The position numbers were made by a program, and so were the translations under genes. The notes under the pieces were generated by a model, which was not told the DNA's origin, did no database searches, and was given only the letters and a program-made list of their open reading frames with translations. A stretch of DNA of 64,000 nt from Cyanobacterium aponinum PCC 10605 (GTDB taxonomy: Bacteria > Cyanobacteriota > Cyanobacteriia > Cyanobacteriales > Cyanobacteriaceae). Positions 8,619 through 18,685 of the stretch are shown piece after piece; positions within the stretch are counted from its first letter, which is position 1, and every line of letters starts with the position of its first letter. The stretch is from the NCBI RefSeq assembly GCF_000317675.1, contig NC_019776.1, positions 1,612,001-1,676,000 on the forward strand, in the 5' to 3' direction.

Positions 8619-9767
8619 ATGAACAATATTGAAAAAGAAAAAATATATTGGTTAGCTTGGTCAAAAATAAAAGGTATTGGGGCGGTTTCTTTAAAAAGAA
8701 TTTATGATTATTTTGGCAGTGTTGAATTAGCGTGGAAGATAAATGAATCAGAATTGTTAAAAATAGAAGGAATAGGAAAAAAATTAGTTAATAAAATCAA
8801 AGAAGAAAAGGGAAAAATAAATCCAGAGCAACTATACATAAAACATAAAGAGAAAAATCCTCAATTTATCACTCCTTTTGAAAGAAAATATCCACAATTA
8901 TTATTAGAAATTCCTAGTCCTCCTCCCGTTTTATATTATCAAGGAGAAATCGATATTTCTGAAAATCAAGGTTTAACGCCTCTTATCGGCATTGTTGGCA
9001 CGAGAAAGCCAACTGAACACGGTAAAAGATGGACTTACAATATTAGTAAGGTATTAGCACAAAATGGCTTTACTATTGTCTCTGGATTAGCAGAAGGAAT
9101 AGATACGATAGCTCATCGTGGTTGCCTAGATGGAGGAGGAAGAACCATCGCAGTTTTAGGAAATGGACTTGATCGGGTGTATCCTAGCAATAATAAACAA
9201 TTAATGGCAGAAATTGCAGAAAAAGGACTTATTTTAACTGAATATGACTATGGAAGTCTCCCTGAAAGGGGTAATTTCCCCGCTCGAAATCGGATTGTGG
9301 CGGGTTTATGTCGTGCGATATTGGTGATGGAAGCACCGGAAAAGTCGGGTGCGTTAATTACTGCCCACTATGCCACGGAATTTAACCGAGATGTTTATAC
9401 TTTACCAAACACTCCTGATAATATTCAAGCAAGGGGGTGTCTGCGTTTAATTCATAATGGAGCGGAGGTAATCATTACTGAAAAAGAATTATTATCTAGT
9501 TTAGGCGCGATTCCTGACTTAAATTCTCCTCAACAATTATCCCTTTTTGCTGAAACTTCTTCTCCTCCTACTTTACTCGAAACCCCAAAACCCAATTTAT
9601 CAGAGCCTTTGAGTATAGTATATGATGCGATCGCATCTTCACCTACTCCCTTTGATGTTATCGTCAACCAATCGAATTTAACTTCGGCGGAAGTATCGGG
9701 CATTTTATTACAGTTAGAATTAGAAGGATTAGTTACCCAATTACCCGGCATGATGTATAAAAAATAG
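8619..9767 (+). CDS. dprA: DNA-processing protein DprA
   Basis: 382 residues. DprA loads RecA on incoming single-stranded DNA during natural transformation. Residues 1-70 hold helix-hairpin-helix motifs (KIKGIG and KIEGIGKKL). The Rossmann-fold core follows, with IVGTRKPTEHG, SGLAEGIDTIAH and VLGNGLDRVYPSNN, and then SGALITAHYATEFNRDV. The C-terminal 70 residues form a winged-helix (DML1-like) domain after a linker. A single gene with its own start ATG at 8619. Confidence 0.95.
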   Translation: MNNIEKEKIYWLAWSKIKGIGAVSLKRIYDYFGSVELAWKINESELLKIEGIGKKLVNKIKEEKGKINPEQLYIKHKEKNPQFITPFERKYPQLLLEIPSPPPVLYYQGEIDISENQGLTPLIGIVGTRKPTEHGKRWTYNISKVLAQNGFTIVSGLAEGIDTIAHRGCLDGGGRTIAVLGNGLDRVYPSNNKQLMAEIAEKGLILTEYDYGSLPERGNFPARNRIVAGLCRAILVMEAPEKSGALITAHYATEFNRDVYTLPNTPDNIQARGCLRLIHNGAEVIITEKELLSSLGAIPDLNSPQQLSLFAETSSPPTLLETPKPNLSEPLSIVYDAIASSPTPFDVIVNQSNLTSAEVSGILLQLELEGLVTQLPGMMYKK

Positions 9768-10091
9768 GGTGTTGGAGAATTGAAAAGAGTTAGGAATGAG
9801 GAGTTTTTAATTATCAACTATTCACCCCATTACTAAATTGCTAATTAACCTGAGTTTTGGATAAGCTGAAAGCATTATTTTCTCCCTTTCCCCTCATCAC
9901 CTCATCCCCCCATCCCCTAACACCTTAACACCTGCAACCTGACACCTGACACCTGACACCTAACCTTATCGGATATTCTTAAACCGAACTGAGATTAATT
10001 ATTAATGAGTTGAGAAAACAAAGATTTTAAATATTTTTTAACCTAATCTCATATAATAAAAATTCTAATTAAAATTTAATTATTTGCTATT
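9768..10091. other. Gene-free spacer made of dispersed repeats
   Basis: Contains ACCTGAC heptamers (about 9937-9960) and a minus-strand copy of the 'ATATCCGATAAG' repeat at 9964-9993. The last 80 bases are plain AT-rich DNA that probably holds the promoter for the next operon. Confidence 0.7.
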
Positions 10092-10457
10092 ATGTGGTTT
10101 TTTCATTGGGAAATTAATATTGCTATTATTACTGGTAGTTTTTTATGGTGTTTAGCCTTATATCTGGGATTTGCTCAATTAAGAGAAATGGTGATTGATG
10201 GTTTATATCGTTGGTTTAATTTTGCTGAACGTTTCCTTTATACTTCTGAAGCAGAATTTGAGCGGACTCGGAAAGGTAGAGAATCTCAAAATGCTTTTTT
10301 AGCTTCTTTGATGAGTGTTATTCCTTTTCTTATTTTGGGACTTTTATGTAATTGGTTAGTAGAGATAGGTTTAGGGAGAAATTGGTCAATTAGTGTCGGA
10401 ATTTTAGCTGTTATTTGTTGTGCTGTTTACGATTTAGGAAGACGGGATTCTAATTAG
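10092..10457 (+). CDS. Small membrane protein next to ABC-2 permease
   Basis: 121 residues: one membrane helix at about 8-28, a soluble middle (REMVIDGLYRWFNFAERFLYTSEAEFERTRKGRE), then two helices at about 70-90 and 98-116. I do not recognise the family beyond a conserved-looking cyanobacterial protein. Its stop is five bases before the ATG of the ABC-2 permease, so the two are almost certainly co-transcribed and may work together. Confidence 0.65.
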   Translation: MWFFHWEINIAIITGSFLWCLALYLGFAQLREMVIDGLYRWFNFAERFLYTSEAEFERTRKGRESQNAFLASLMSVIPFLILGLLCNWLVEIGLGRNWSISVGILAVICCAVYDLGRRDSN

Positions 10458-10462
10458 TTAAT

Positions 10463-11236
10463 ATGAAATTATATGAGCAAACTATTGCTATTTTTCAAAG
10501 AATTTTACAGGAATTATTAAAGAGAAAAAGAAATTTAATTTTTTGGTCAGTTTTTCCTTTAACAATTCTCGTTTTAAACAGTTATATTATTGCGGAAAGA
10601 GCTAAAATTGATGTGAGTTTGGCAATGAAAATATCTGCCCCTCCGAGTTTGATGGGGGCGGCTTTATTTTTTAGTTGTTTAGGGGGGACTATTGCCACTA
10701 TTGTAGGAGAAAGAGAACAAAAAACTCTCATTCGTCTATTTATTTCACCCCTGATGGGAATTGCTTATTTTTTAGGCATTTTATTAGCTCATAGTGCGAT
10801 CGCATTTTGTCAAGCTATTCTGATTTATGGATTACTTTTCTTGTTAGGAAAACCCATCGAAGGCTCTTTTTTCTTGGGCTTAATTATCATTATTTTGAGT
10901 ATAATTAGTTATGTAGGAGTAGGTTTTATTTTTGGTACTCAATTAGCAAAAAGAACCGAGGATGTTAACTCTATTGTAGCGACTTTTGGAGTGCCTTTAT
11001 TAATTTTAGGAGGTACTTTTTTCCCCAGTTCTTTATTTCCTGAAAAAATGAAACAATTAGCTCAGTTTAATCCTATTTTTCATATGAATGAGGCTCTAAT
11101 TCAAATATGGGGAAAAGGAGCATTATTTAGTGATATTAAAATTCATTTTTGGTTTTTATTTGTATTCTCTTTTATTGTTATTTTATTAGGTTGGTGGTGT
11201 TATGAAAAAATGCTTAAATCCGAAACGGTTTTATAG
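10463..11236 (+). CDS. ABC-2 type transporter permease (no ATPase alongside)
   Basis: 257 residues with six predicted membrane helices and the ABC-2 permease pattern, including 'GGTIATIVGEREQKTLIRLFISPL' in the cytoplasmic coupling region around residues 74-97 and a 'LLILGGTFFPSSLFPEKMKQLAQFNPI' segment near 172-198. Such permeases export drugs, lipids or polysaccharides with a separate ATPase. None is encoded next to it; the only partner in its operon is the small membrane protein upstream. Confidence 0.8.
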   Translation: MKLYEQTIAIFQRILQELLKRKRNLIFWSVFPLTILVLNSYIIAERAKIDVSLAMKISAPPSLMGAALFFSCLGGTIATIVGEREQKTLIRLFISPLMGIAYFLGILLAHSAIAFCQAILIYGLLFLLGKPIEGSFFLGLIIIILSIISYVGVGFIFGTQLAKRTEDVNSIVATFGVPLLILGGTFFPSSLFPEKMKQLAQFNPIFHMNEALIQIWGKGALFSDIKIHFWFLFVFSFIVILLGWWCYEKMLKSETVL

Positions 11237-11398
11237 TTTCAATATTAACTGATGCCACAAAAAATCTATTTAAAATCAGTTTATCTCAATTAAAAGCCAA
11301 TTAAAAGCACTTTTTTCTGTTTCCCTTCTCTCTTTTTTAGGGAAGATATAGAGGGGTTTCCCCTTTTCCCTACCTTAACCGACAATTTTATCTCTAAC

Positions 11399-11701
11399 TT
11401 AGGTGGTAATAGATGATTGCCAAATTTTCCAAGCACCGATACAAAGGGTTATGTTGCCGATAACAGTCGTTAAAGCCTGAATGGTTACTAACCATTGCCA
11501 AGATTCTGCATTGTCAAATAGATGCCATGTACAAGCACACATAGCACTAATTAGGGCTGGTAACATACCATATGCTAACCAATACCAACTGCGATCGCCA
11601 CTTACTTCTCCATAACGCCATACAAACCAAATTGCCGCTATCCATTCAATAACACTGGAAACATGAACTATCCATGTGGGAATTGAGAGAGAGTGCATCA
11701 C
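11399..11701 (-). CDS. DUF2499 membrane protein
   Basis: 100 residues with three hydrophobic helices, matching DUF2499: SIPTWIVHVSSVIEW near the N-terminus, YWLAYGMLPALISAMCACTWHLFDN in the middle. The family occurs in cyanobacteria and chloroplasts and has no established function. It is transcribed away from the isoaspartyl peptidase gene, with an 88-bp shared upstream region. Confidence 0.8.
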   Translation of the reverse strand: MMHSLSIPTWIVHVSSVIEWIAAIWFVWRYGEVSGDRSWYWLAYGMLPALISAMCACTWHLFDNAESWQWLVTIQALTTVIGNITLCIGAWKIWQSSITT

Positions 11702-11789
11702 AATAAATCCTCTAAATGACTATAAACTACTGAAGAATGTAAATATTTGTAAAATATAGAGATTGACTTAATATTAGTGGACAATAATC

Positions 11790-12731
11790 ATGACCAGTAA
11801 AGTGCAACCAAAACTTATTATACATGGCGGAGCAGGAAGTTCATTAAAGGGTGAGGGGGGATTAACAGCAATACGAGAATCTCTTTATGGTATCGTCACA
11901 CAGGTTTATAATTTGTTGTTAGAGGGAAAAAGCGCCACAGAAGCAGTTATCAAAGGTTGTCAGCTATTGGAGGATAACCCTCGTTTTAATGCGGGTACGG
12001 GTTCTGTATTACAATCTGATGGACAAATTAGAATGAGTGCGGCTTTAATGGATGGAGAAAAGCAAAGATTTAGCGGTGTAATTAATGTTTCTAAAGTCAA
12101 AAATCCGATTAATTTAGCAAATATCCTTCAAAATAAAGAAGACAGAGTTTTATCAGATTACGGGAGTGCAGAATTACTCAGAGAATTACAGTTACCTATT
12201 TATGATCCTTTAACCGACTTACGTTTGCAAGAGTGGATAGAAGAAAGAAAAAATAATTTTACAAGGAAAATGGCAGGAGTGGTAGCAGAAGTTAGCCCGA
12301 ATGCTCGTAGGGGTACTATTGGAGTGGTAGCATTAGATCAATATGGTAGGATAAGTGCGGGTACTTCGACAGGTGGGAAAGGTTTAGAAAAGGTGGGAAG
12401 AGTTAGCGATTCGGCTATGCCTGCGGGTAATTATGCCAATAGTTATGCAGGGGTGAGTTGCACGGGTATTGGAGAAGATATTATCGATGAGTGTTTAGCG
12501 GCAAAAATTGTTATTCGTGTTACTGATGGCTTGTCTTTAAACGAAGCAATGGAAAAATCCATGAAAGAGGCTTGGGAAAATAAAAGAGACTTAGGTGCGA
12601 TCGCAATTTCTCGTACAGGTAATATAGTATTGGGAAAAACCAGCGAAATATTACTTGCCGCCTATCATGATGGAGAAAAAATGAGTGATTGTTTAGAATG
12701 GAAGGGAGAAAAATTAGTCATTAGTAATTAG
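11790..12731 (+). CDS. Isoaspartyl peptidase / L-asparaginase
   Basis: 313 residues, an N-terminal-nucleophile hydrolase. The precursor cleaves itself before Thr176 in the GTIGVVALD motif, which becomes the catalytic residue of the beta subunit. The IHGGAGS motif (11-17), FNAGTGSVL (67-74) and the GTSTGG loop (191-196) are family signatures. These enzymes hydrolyse beta-aspartyl peptides and, in cyanobacteria, dipeptides released from cyanophycin, as well as asparagine. Monocistronic. Confidence 0.92.
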   Translation: MTSKVQPKLIIHGGAGSSLKGEGGLTAIRESLYGIVTQVYNLLLEGKSATEAVIKGCQLLEDNPRFNAGTGSVLQSDGQIRMSAALMDGEKQRFSGVINVSKVKNPINLANILQNKEDRVLSDYGSAELLRELQLPIYDPLTDLRLQEWIEERKNNFTRKMAGVVAEVSPNARRGTIGVVALDQYGRISAGTSTGGKGLEKVGRVSDSAMPAGNYANSYAGVSCTGIGEDIIDECLAAKIVIRVTDGLSLNEAMEKSMKEAWENKRDLGAIAISRTGNIVLGKTSEILLAAYHDGEKMSDCLEWKGEKLVISN

Positions 12732-12857
12732 TGATTAGTTATTTACGGCATTTACAAGGTGGCGGAGACGCTTCGTCACACAGCCTCTTAAGAATAGGTT
12801 TCTCTCTAAAACCTTAACTTCTGACTTCTGATACCTTTTTTATTTAACCAGAAACCG

Positions 12858-14012
12858 ATGAGTGAAAAAAAAATCTCAGTCTTAATACCCGATTTATCCC
12901 TTCACGGTACAACAAGGGGTTATACTATTTCTCAAGGGTTACAAAAATTAGGTTATCAGGTAAACATTTATGGTTTCCTTTTTGGGGGTGAAATTTATCC
13001 TTCTCCTCCCTATGGTTTGTCTATCACTTATTTTCATGGTAAACCTTTACCCTCTTTGGTAAAAACGATGTTTGATTTGAGTGGGGAAATTGACGGAGAT
13101 ATTCTATATGTTATTAAACCGCAATTAAGTAGTTTTGGAGTGGGTTTGATAAAAGCATGGCGAGGAAAAAAGCCTTTAATTCTTGATTTAGATGATTGGG
13201 AAATGGGAGAATGGGGCGGAGATGATTGGCAATATCAAGGGCAGATTTTCCATGATGTTTTTAGTCAAGATAGTGATTTGAGAAAACCCGGGCATCCTCT
13301 TTATTTGAAATGGCTAGAAAAGGCAATGAATCGTGTGGGCGGTATTACGGTTAGTAGTAAGTTTCTCGAATACCGTTATGGTGGCACTTATTTACCTAAT
13401 GTTAGAGATACTCAAGTATTTAACCCTGACAATTTCAATGGAGAGGAATTGAGAGAAAAATATGGCTTAAATAACTATAAACTCTTGATGGTAACAAGCA
13501 CTTGTAAAGCAGGGCAGGGCATAGAAGATATATTAACAGCCTTAGATCAATTAAATAATCCTCAGCTAAGATTAATTTTAGTGGGAGGAAATCCAGAAAA
13601 TAAAGATTACTATCAACAGCTACAGGAAAAATGGGGGAAATGGATAATTACTATACAACCTCAATCTTTTGACCAAATTCAAAATGCGATCGCACTTTCC
13701 CACATAATGATGATAACCCCCCATAATCTTCCAGCAAATATTGCTAAATGCCCCTTAGAATTGATTGAGGCAATGGCAATGGCAAAACCAATAATCGCCA
13801 CGAAAGTAGGAGAAATTCCCCATATTTTGAGCGATACAGGCTACTTAATCAATCCTCAATCCCCCGCAGAAATTGCACAACAAATAAGTCTTCTTTTCAG
13901 TGACTATGAAGAGGCAAAACAAAGAGGCAAACTAGCTCGTCAGAGATGCGAAAATTATTACAGTATCAACAACCTTACCCATACCTTAGCACAGGTATTA
14001 AGTTTTATATAA
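12858..14012 (+). CDS. Glycosyltransferase family 4
   Basis: 384 residues with the GT-B fold: an N-terminal acceptor half (ISVLIPDLSLHGTTRG onward) and a C-terminal donor half beginning near residue 195 with GEELREKYGLNNYKLLMV. The nucleotide-sugar E(x7)E region is PLELIEAMAMAKPIIATKVGE at about 303-323. The sugar and acceptor cannot be told. The gene is only 26 bp upstream of the MASE1 kinase gene, so the two may share a transcript. Confidence 0.85.
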   Translation: MSEKKISVLIPDLSLHGTTRGYTISQGLQKLGYQVNIYGFLFGGEIYPSPPYGLSITYFHGKPLPSLVKTMFDLSGEIDGDILYVIKPQLSSFGVGLIKAWRGKKPLILDLDDWEMGEWGGDDWQYQGQIFHDVFSQDSDLRKPGHPLYLKWLEKAMNRVGGITVSSKFLEYRYGGTYLPNVRDTQVFNPDNFNGEELREKYGLNNYKLLMVTSTCKAGQGIEDILTALDQLNNPQLRLILVGGNPENKDYYQQLQEKWGKWIITIQPQSFDQIQNAIALSHIMMITPHNLPANIAKCPLELIEAMAMAKPIIATKVGEIPHILSDTGYLINPQSPAEIAQQISLLFSDYEEAKQRGKLARQRCENYYSINNLTHTLAQVLSFI

Positions 14013-14038
14013 CATTGAAGCACCATGCCTAATCAACA

Positions 14039-16237
14039 ATGACATTTAAACCAAAAAACCTCATCAATGGTTTTGAGATTAGAAAAATAGGCAATCCTTT
14101 TGTCTTACTTATCTTTGCCCTACTATACTATGCTATTTCCCTGTTATGTCGTTGGTTAGCATCGACTCCTGATTCCGTTACCCCTGTTTGGTTTCCCGAT
14201 GGCTTTGCCGTTGCTTTTGTCTATTTATGGGGTTATAAAGTTTTACCCAGTGTTTTTTTAGGTTCATTTTTAGCTAATTTTTGGGCGTTTTCTAATCTTA
14301 ATAATTTCTGGTCTGTCATATCCTATACTATCGCTATTAGTATTATGGCATTAGGCACAATGTTTGGTACTGGTGTTTCTGCTTACTATCTTCGCCATTC
14401 TAATAGTAAAGAATCCCCGTTGCAAAATCTACAAAGAGTAGGAAAGTTTATCTTTTTTTCTGCTTTATTAGCACCAATATTAAACGCAACTTTTGGTATT
14501 AGTATTTTATTATTACAAGGGAAAATTAGTTCAGATTTAATTATTTTTTCGTGGTTTACGTGGTGGATTTCTAACATTACAGCAATTTTGCTCATAACTC
14601 CTTTATTTTTTACTTGGAAAGACTGGCTATATTTTAATAAAATTAAAAATTTTACTTCTTTTAAAAGAAAATTAAATAGTTTGATTTATAATGATATTAA
14701 TAATGCTAAAGAGTTAATATTTTTTATTTCTATAACTGTTATTTTTGTTTATTTTACTTTTGATTATTCATTACATTTAAAATATTTTTTATTGCTTCCT
14801 TTGGTCTGGTGTACTTTTAGATTTAAGGCTTTAATTGCCAACCATTTTAATGCGTTAATTTCAATTTTATGTATAAATAAAACCATTATTAATATCTCTA
14901 TTTTAGATGGTACTAATAAAGAACAAGTCCTCGTTGATTTACAAATTTTTATTACCGTAATGGCTTGCGTTAATTTACTCATTATTGCTTTACTGCACGA
15001 AAGAGATAAAACCCTGCAAGAATTAAAATTATCTAGGAATTATTTGATTGAAAAAAATATTGAATTAGAGAAAACTAAGCAAGAAGCAGAGGTTGCGAAC
15101 CTAGCAAAAAGTAACTTTCTCACCAATATGAGCCATGAATTAAGAACACCTTTAAATATTATTCTAGGAACAACACAAATATTTGATAACATAACAGCTT
15201 TAACGGAAAAACAAAGACATGATTTAAGGCTAATTCACGAATCAGGAGAACATTTATTAACATTAATTAATGACATTTTAGACTTATCAAAAATCGAAGC
15301 AGGAAAACTATTTTTGGAGGAAAAAGTAGTAAATTTTAAAGATTTTCTCCTGTTACTAGAAGGAATGTTTGAAGTAGCGGCACAAAAGAAAAAGTTAGAT
15401 TTTATTATTGAACACAGTCACTTTTTACCTGTTACTATCAAAATAGATGAAAAAAGATTAAGACAAATACTAATTAATATTTTAGGAAATGCTGTTAAAT
15501 TTACTCCTCAAGGAAAAATTATTTTTAAAACTATTGCCATTCCACTCTCAGAAAATAAAGTTGAATTAAATTTTGTTGTTGAGGATACTGGCTTAGGTAT
15601 TCCTTCAGACAAATTAGAAAAAATTTTCATAGCATTTGAGCAGGTAGAGTCAACTCGTTTACATTCTCAAGGTACAGGTTTAGGATTAGCCATCAGTCAG
15701 AAATTGATTCAAATGATGAAGGGGAAAATCGAAGTTAAAAGCACCTTAAATCAGGGCAGTATTTTTTCTATTACCCTAGAAGTTATAGCAGAAAAAAATG
15801 AGATTCTCAAAACTGATGAAAATATTTATTTACGGCCCTTTAACCTTGAGCAATTTACAAAGAATATAAAAATTTTATTAGCAGAAGATAATCTTGTCAT
15901 TCAGAAAATAACTGTAAAAATTTTGTCAAAATTAGGTTATAAAATAGATTTAGTGAACAACGGGCAGGAAGTATTAGATAGATTAAATGAGATAAAATAT
16001 GAGATAATTTTTATGGATGTGCAAATGCCAATTTTAGACGGAATAACTGCTACTCAAAAAATACGAGAGAAACATACAATAAAACAACCACCCTATATTA
16101 TTGCTATGACGGCAAATGCTATGGAAGGGGATAAAGAAAAATGTTTAGCAGTGGGAATGAATGATTATATTTCTAAGCCAGTAAAAATAGAGGATATTTG
16201 CAATGCCCTGAAAAGTTATTATCAATGGCGAGGTTAA
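14039..16237 (+). CDS. MASE1 hybrid sensor histidine kinase
   Basis: 732 residues. An N-terminal MASE1 membrane sensor of about eight helices (residues 15-325) contains the motif PDSVTPVWFPDGFAVAF. A short coiled coil leads into the HisKA domain with phospho-acceptor His366 in MSHELRTPL, then the HATPase domain (N box near ILGNAVKF, G boxes DTGLGIP and GTGLGLAI). A C-terminal receiver domain carries phospho-acceptor Asp660 in FMDVQMP. MASE1 ligands are unknown. The kinase follows a glycosyltransferase and has no separate response regulator beside it. Confidence 0.92.
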   Translation: MTFKPKNLINGFEIRKIGNPFVLLIFALLYYAISLLCRWLASTPDSVTPVWFPDGFAVAFVYLWGYKVLPSVFLGSFLANFWAFSNLNNFWSVISYTIAISIMALGTMFGTGVSAYYLRHSNSKESPLQNLQRVGKFIFFSALLAPILNATFGISILLLQGKISSDLIIFSWFTWWISNITAILLITPLFFTWKDWLYFNKIKNFTSFKRKLNSLIYNDINNAKELIFFISITVIFVYFTFDYSLHLKYFLLLPLVWCTFRFKALIANHFNALISILCINKTIINISILDGTNKEQVLVDLQIFITVMACVNLLIIALLHERDKTLQELKLSRNYLIEKNIELEKTKQEAEVANLAKSNFLTNMSHELRTPLNIILGTTQIFDNITALTEKQRHDLRLIHESGEHLLTLINDILDLSKIEAGKLFLEEKVVNFKDFLLLLEGMFEVAAQKKKLDFIIEHSHFLPVTIKIDEKRLRQILINILGNAVKFTPQGKIIFKTIAIPLSENKVELNFVVEDTGLGIPSDKLEKIFIAFEQVESTRLHSQGTGLGLAISQKLIQMMKGKIEVKSTLNQGSIFSITLEVIAEKNEILKTDENIYLRPFNLEQFTKNIKILLAEDNLVIQKITVKILSKLGYKIDLVNNGQEVLDRLNEIKYEIIFMDVQMPILDGITATQKIREKHTIKQPPYIIAMTANAMEGDKEKCLAVGMNDYISKPVKIEDICNALKSYYQWRG

Positions 16238-16333
16238 AATGATGAAAAAATAAATACTAAGAAGTTCATGTTAAATCAAGAATTAAGTTACCGTTACTGA
16301 GATAATAAAGTATAGAACTACATCAGTTAAAGA

Positions 16334-17047
16334 ATGTCAAAAGTTATCATTATCGTCAATGCTCAAGTAGAAGGAGGTAAAATTAGTCCTAATGCCCCTG
16401 TGGCGGAGAGGATGGCTAGAGCTTTAGCGAGAGGAGTTACAAAGTCTAATCCCCATTCAGAAATTGAGATTGTTAGTGGTGCCGATTTGTGGTCAAAATC
16501 TCTACAGTTATTATCCCCTTCATCCAACTTAGTATATTGTCCTTTGACGATTAAATTACCCGATTGGTTTGTTTTTCCCGCTCAGAAGATTTATTTTGCT
16601 TGTCGTGAATTAGAAAAAAGACGACAATGGGTAGAAAAGAATTTTGGTTATCACACCAGTCAAGATAATCAATATTTAGGGGATTTATGGTTGCCTATCA
16701 TTTTTACTCATGAACAGTTGATTTATGGTTCAGTCATTAGTGAAGGAATGATTCCCAATGACTATCAACAACCTTGTCATTTATCCCCAGATATTTTCCG
16801 AAAACTTTGTCATTTGGCTGAAAATTTATTAGATTCTATTGAGGCTATTCCTTCTGTTTACTTATTGCAATTCCGTTTATTAGAGCAACAGATAATTTTT
16901 GACCGTCTTTGGCCTTTCCCTGCCACACCTGCGATCGCATCTATTGGTACACAAGAACCAGATTTGTTTACCTGTCATTGGTATTGTCTGTCTCATCAAC
17001 CTTTGTCTGAAATAATTTATCCTTCAATGGTGATGAAACAAAAGTAA
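16334..17047 (+). CDS. Conserved-looking hypothetical protein
   Basis: 237 residues, soluble, without signal peptide or membrane helix. It starts MSKVIIIVNAQVEGGKISPN, resembling the first strand of an alpha/beta fold, and is rich in aromatic residues and prolines through the middle. I do not recognise the family. ATG start at 16334, own upstream spacer; followed by a repeat-rich gap. Confidence 0.65.
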   Translation: MSKVIIIVNAQVEGGKISPNAPVAERMARALARGVTKSNPHSEIEIVSGADLWSKSLQLLSPSSNLVYCPLTIKLPDWFVFPAQKIYFACRELEKRRQWVEKNFGYHTSQDNQYLGDLWLPIIFTHEQLIYGSVISEGMIPNDYQQPCHLSPDIFRKLCHLAENLLDSIEAIPSVYLLQFRLLEQQIIFDRLWPFPATPAIASIGTQEPDLFTCHWYCLSHQPLSEIIYPSMVMKQK

Positions 17048-17145
17048 GGGGTTGGAAAAGAGGTTTCAGGTTGTAGGTGTGAGGGAATACGAGAGAACGA
17101 TCGAGTGCTTGTTCCGCAAGCGGTAAGGGGTTCAGGGTAAGTTAG

Positions 17146-17165
17146 GGGCGAGTGACCATTCGCCC
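17146..17165. repeat. 20-nt palindromic dispersed repeat (copy 2)
   Basis: GGGCGAGTGACCATTCGCCC, two substitutions from the perfect palindrome of copy 1. It follows a GTTCCGCAAGCGGTAA hairpin near 17111 that also recurs at about 24948 and 37934. Confidence 0.75.
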
Positions 17166-17286
17166 GTACAGAAGTTAGAAGTTATTAATTATCAATTATT
17201 TACCTTTGCCCTCCCCCCTCGAGAGGGGAGATAAAGGGGGGGTTGCTTTTTGCCCTTTTCACGAGGTTAGTAATAAATTTTACTAA

Positions 17287-18555
17287 TTATTGATTATCAG
17301 AATCATTCACATCTTCCTGCTTATTTTCTTTTGTTTCTAATTCCTCGCTTATGTTTTCTTGCTCATTTTGCTCCTCTGTTAAATCTGCGGTAGGTTCAAT
17401 TTCTTGCGGTAAAATATCCTTATCTTGTTCCACCTTCATGTTTTCTGGCTTAGATTCATTCACCGAAGGTTCAGCTATATCTGTCACATCTTCAACTAAC
17501 TCTTCCTCTATGACTTCTGGAGTTAACTCTTCTTCCAAAATCTCCGATTTTTCTTCTTTCACTTCCTCTACTTCTTCGGATAATTCTTCTTCAATAATTT
17601 CTTCCTTCTCTTGAGTCTTCACCTCTTGCAACCCTTGATAATCTTTTAGGGCAATTGCTTTTACTTTATCTAAACTAATTTTATCTGTAACTAATTTAGC
17701 CAAGGTATCCTGAAGGGAAGGATCATAATTTATTGCCCTTACTGTACTATTAAAGGCATTCTGAATCACATTACCATTTTCGTCAATATACTCCAACTTA
17801 ACCCAGTTTTGACCTTTATTAAAACCCGTCAGATAAATAGGTTGCCACGTATCCAATAAAAAAGATTCTCCGTTTATAGTGACTCTGATGCGCCAGTCAG
17901 CAATATCATCCGCAGGATTTTCTTGGGCAACGACATGAAGGGGAGCATTAGTTAAATAAAAGTCTAACATAATCGGCTCTGCTCCATAAGTGCCTTGAGG
18001 TCTGCTATAGGTGAGTAAAGGCTCATCTTGAGAAGGATTATTGTCCTCAGTGGCAGTAAAAACATGAAACGTTGTTTGAGCATAGGCTGTGGGATTTTTA
18101 AAACTTTCATGCCATGGACGAGAAGCAAAAACCCTAATAGTATGAGTACCGGGGGCTAAACCTTCTAATATAATAGGCTCACTGGCACTATAAATAGCTT
18201 GATAAGGTTTATCATCTAGGAAAAAATGTAAATGAGGTCCCATTCCTAATTCTTCATCCTTAAATATATCTAACCCTTTAACCTGTAAACTAACAGAGAC
18301 ATCTTGAGAATTAACGATTTCATCTATTTGAGGGGAAAGAATCTTTACCTCTGGTTTAGTCTGACTAAAGTTTTTATTTAATTCTTGAATTAATTTAGGG
18401 GGGGCAACTTCACTGATATTTTCCACCCTTGGAATCGGAGACTTTGATTCACTGTTGAAGGCTTGAACACTTTCGATCGTATCACTACAACCTAGTAATG
18501 TCCAACAGAAAAAAATCACAGTTAACCAAGATAAAATTTTGATTCGACTCATCAT
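17287..18555 (-). CDS. Lipoprotein with glutamate-rich C-terminal tail
   Basis: 422 residues. The signal peptide ends in a lipobox with Cys23 (LLGC). Residues about 70-270 form a beta-rich region with two Ig-like segments; GPHLHFFLDDKPY and LEGLAPGTHTIRVFASRPWHESFKNP stand out, and a second unit (ADWRIRVTINGESFLLDTWQPIYL) follows. From about residue 315 to the end the protein is extremely rich in Glu and Val/Ile, probably extended and strongly negative. It is likely periplasmic and membrane-anchored. Function unknown; I recognise it only as a cyanobacterial-type hypothetical. Confidence 0.75.
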   Translation of the reverse strand: MMSRIKILSWLTVIFFCWTLLGCSDTIESVQAFNSESKSPIPRVENISEVAPPKLIQELNKNFSQTKPEVKILSPQIDEIVNSQDVSVSLQVKGLDIFKDEELGMGPHLHFFLDDKPYQAIYSASEPIILEGLAPGTHTIRVFASRPWHESFKNPTAYAQTTFHVFTATEDNNPSQDEPLLTYSRPQGTYGAEPIMLDFYLTNAPLHVVAQENPADDIADWRIRVTINGESFLLDTWQPIYLTGFNKGQNWVKLEYIDENGNVIQNAFNSTVRAINYDPSLQDTLAKLVTDKISLDKVKAIALKDYQGLQEVKTQEKEEIIEEELSEEVEEVKEEKSEILEEELTPEVIEEELVEDVTDIAEPSVNESKPENMKVEQDKDILPQEIEPTADLTEEQNEQENISEELETKENKQEDVNDSDNQ

Positions 18556-18685
18556 AATCTTTGATTGTAAAAATTGATTAATAACTAATCGGGAAACCTA
18601 ATCTCCCCCAATTACCAGAAAAAATTGTTCAAGACCCAATAAATTAGCTAAACTAGAATTATCTTCTTTACAAAACTTAAAATTT

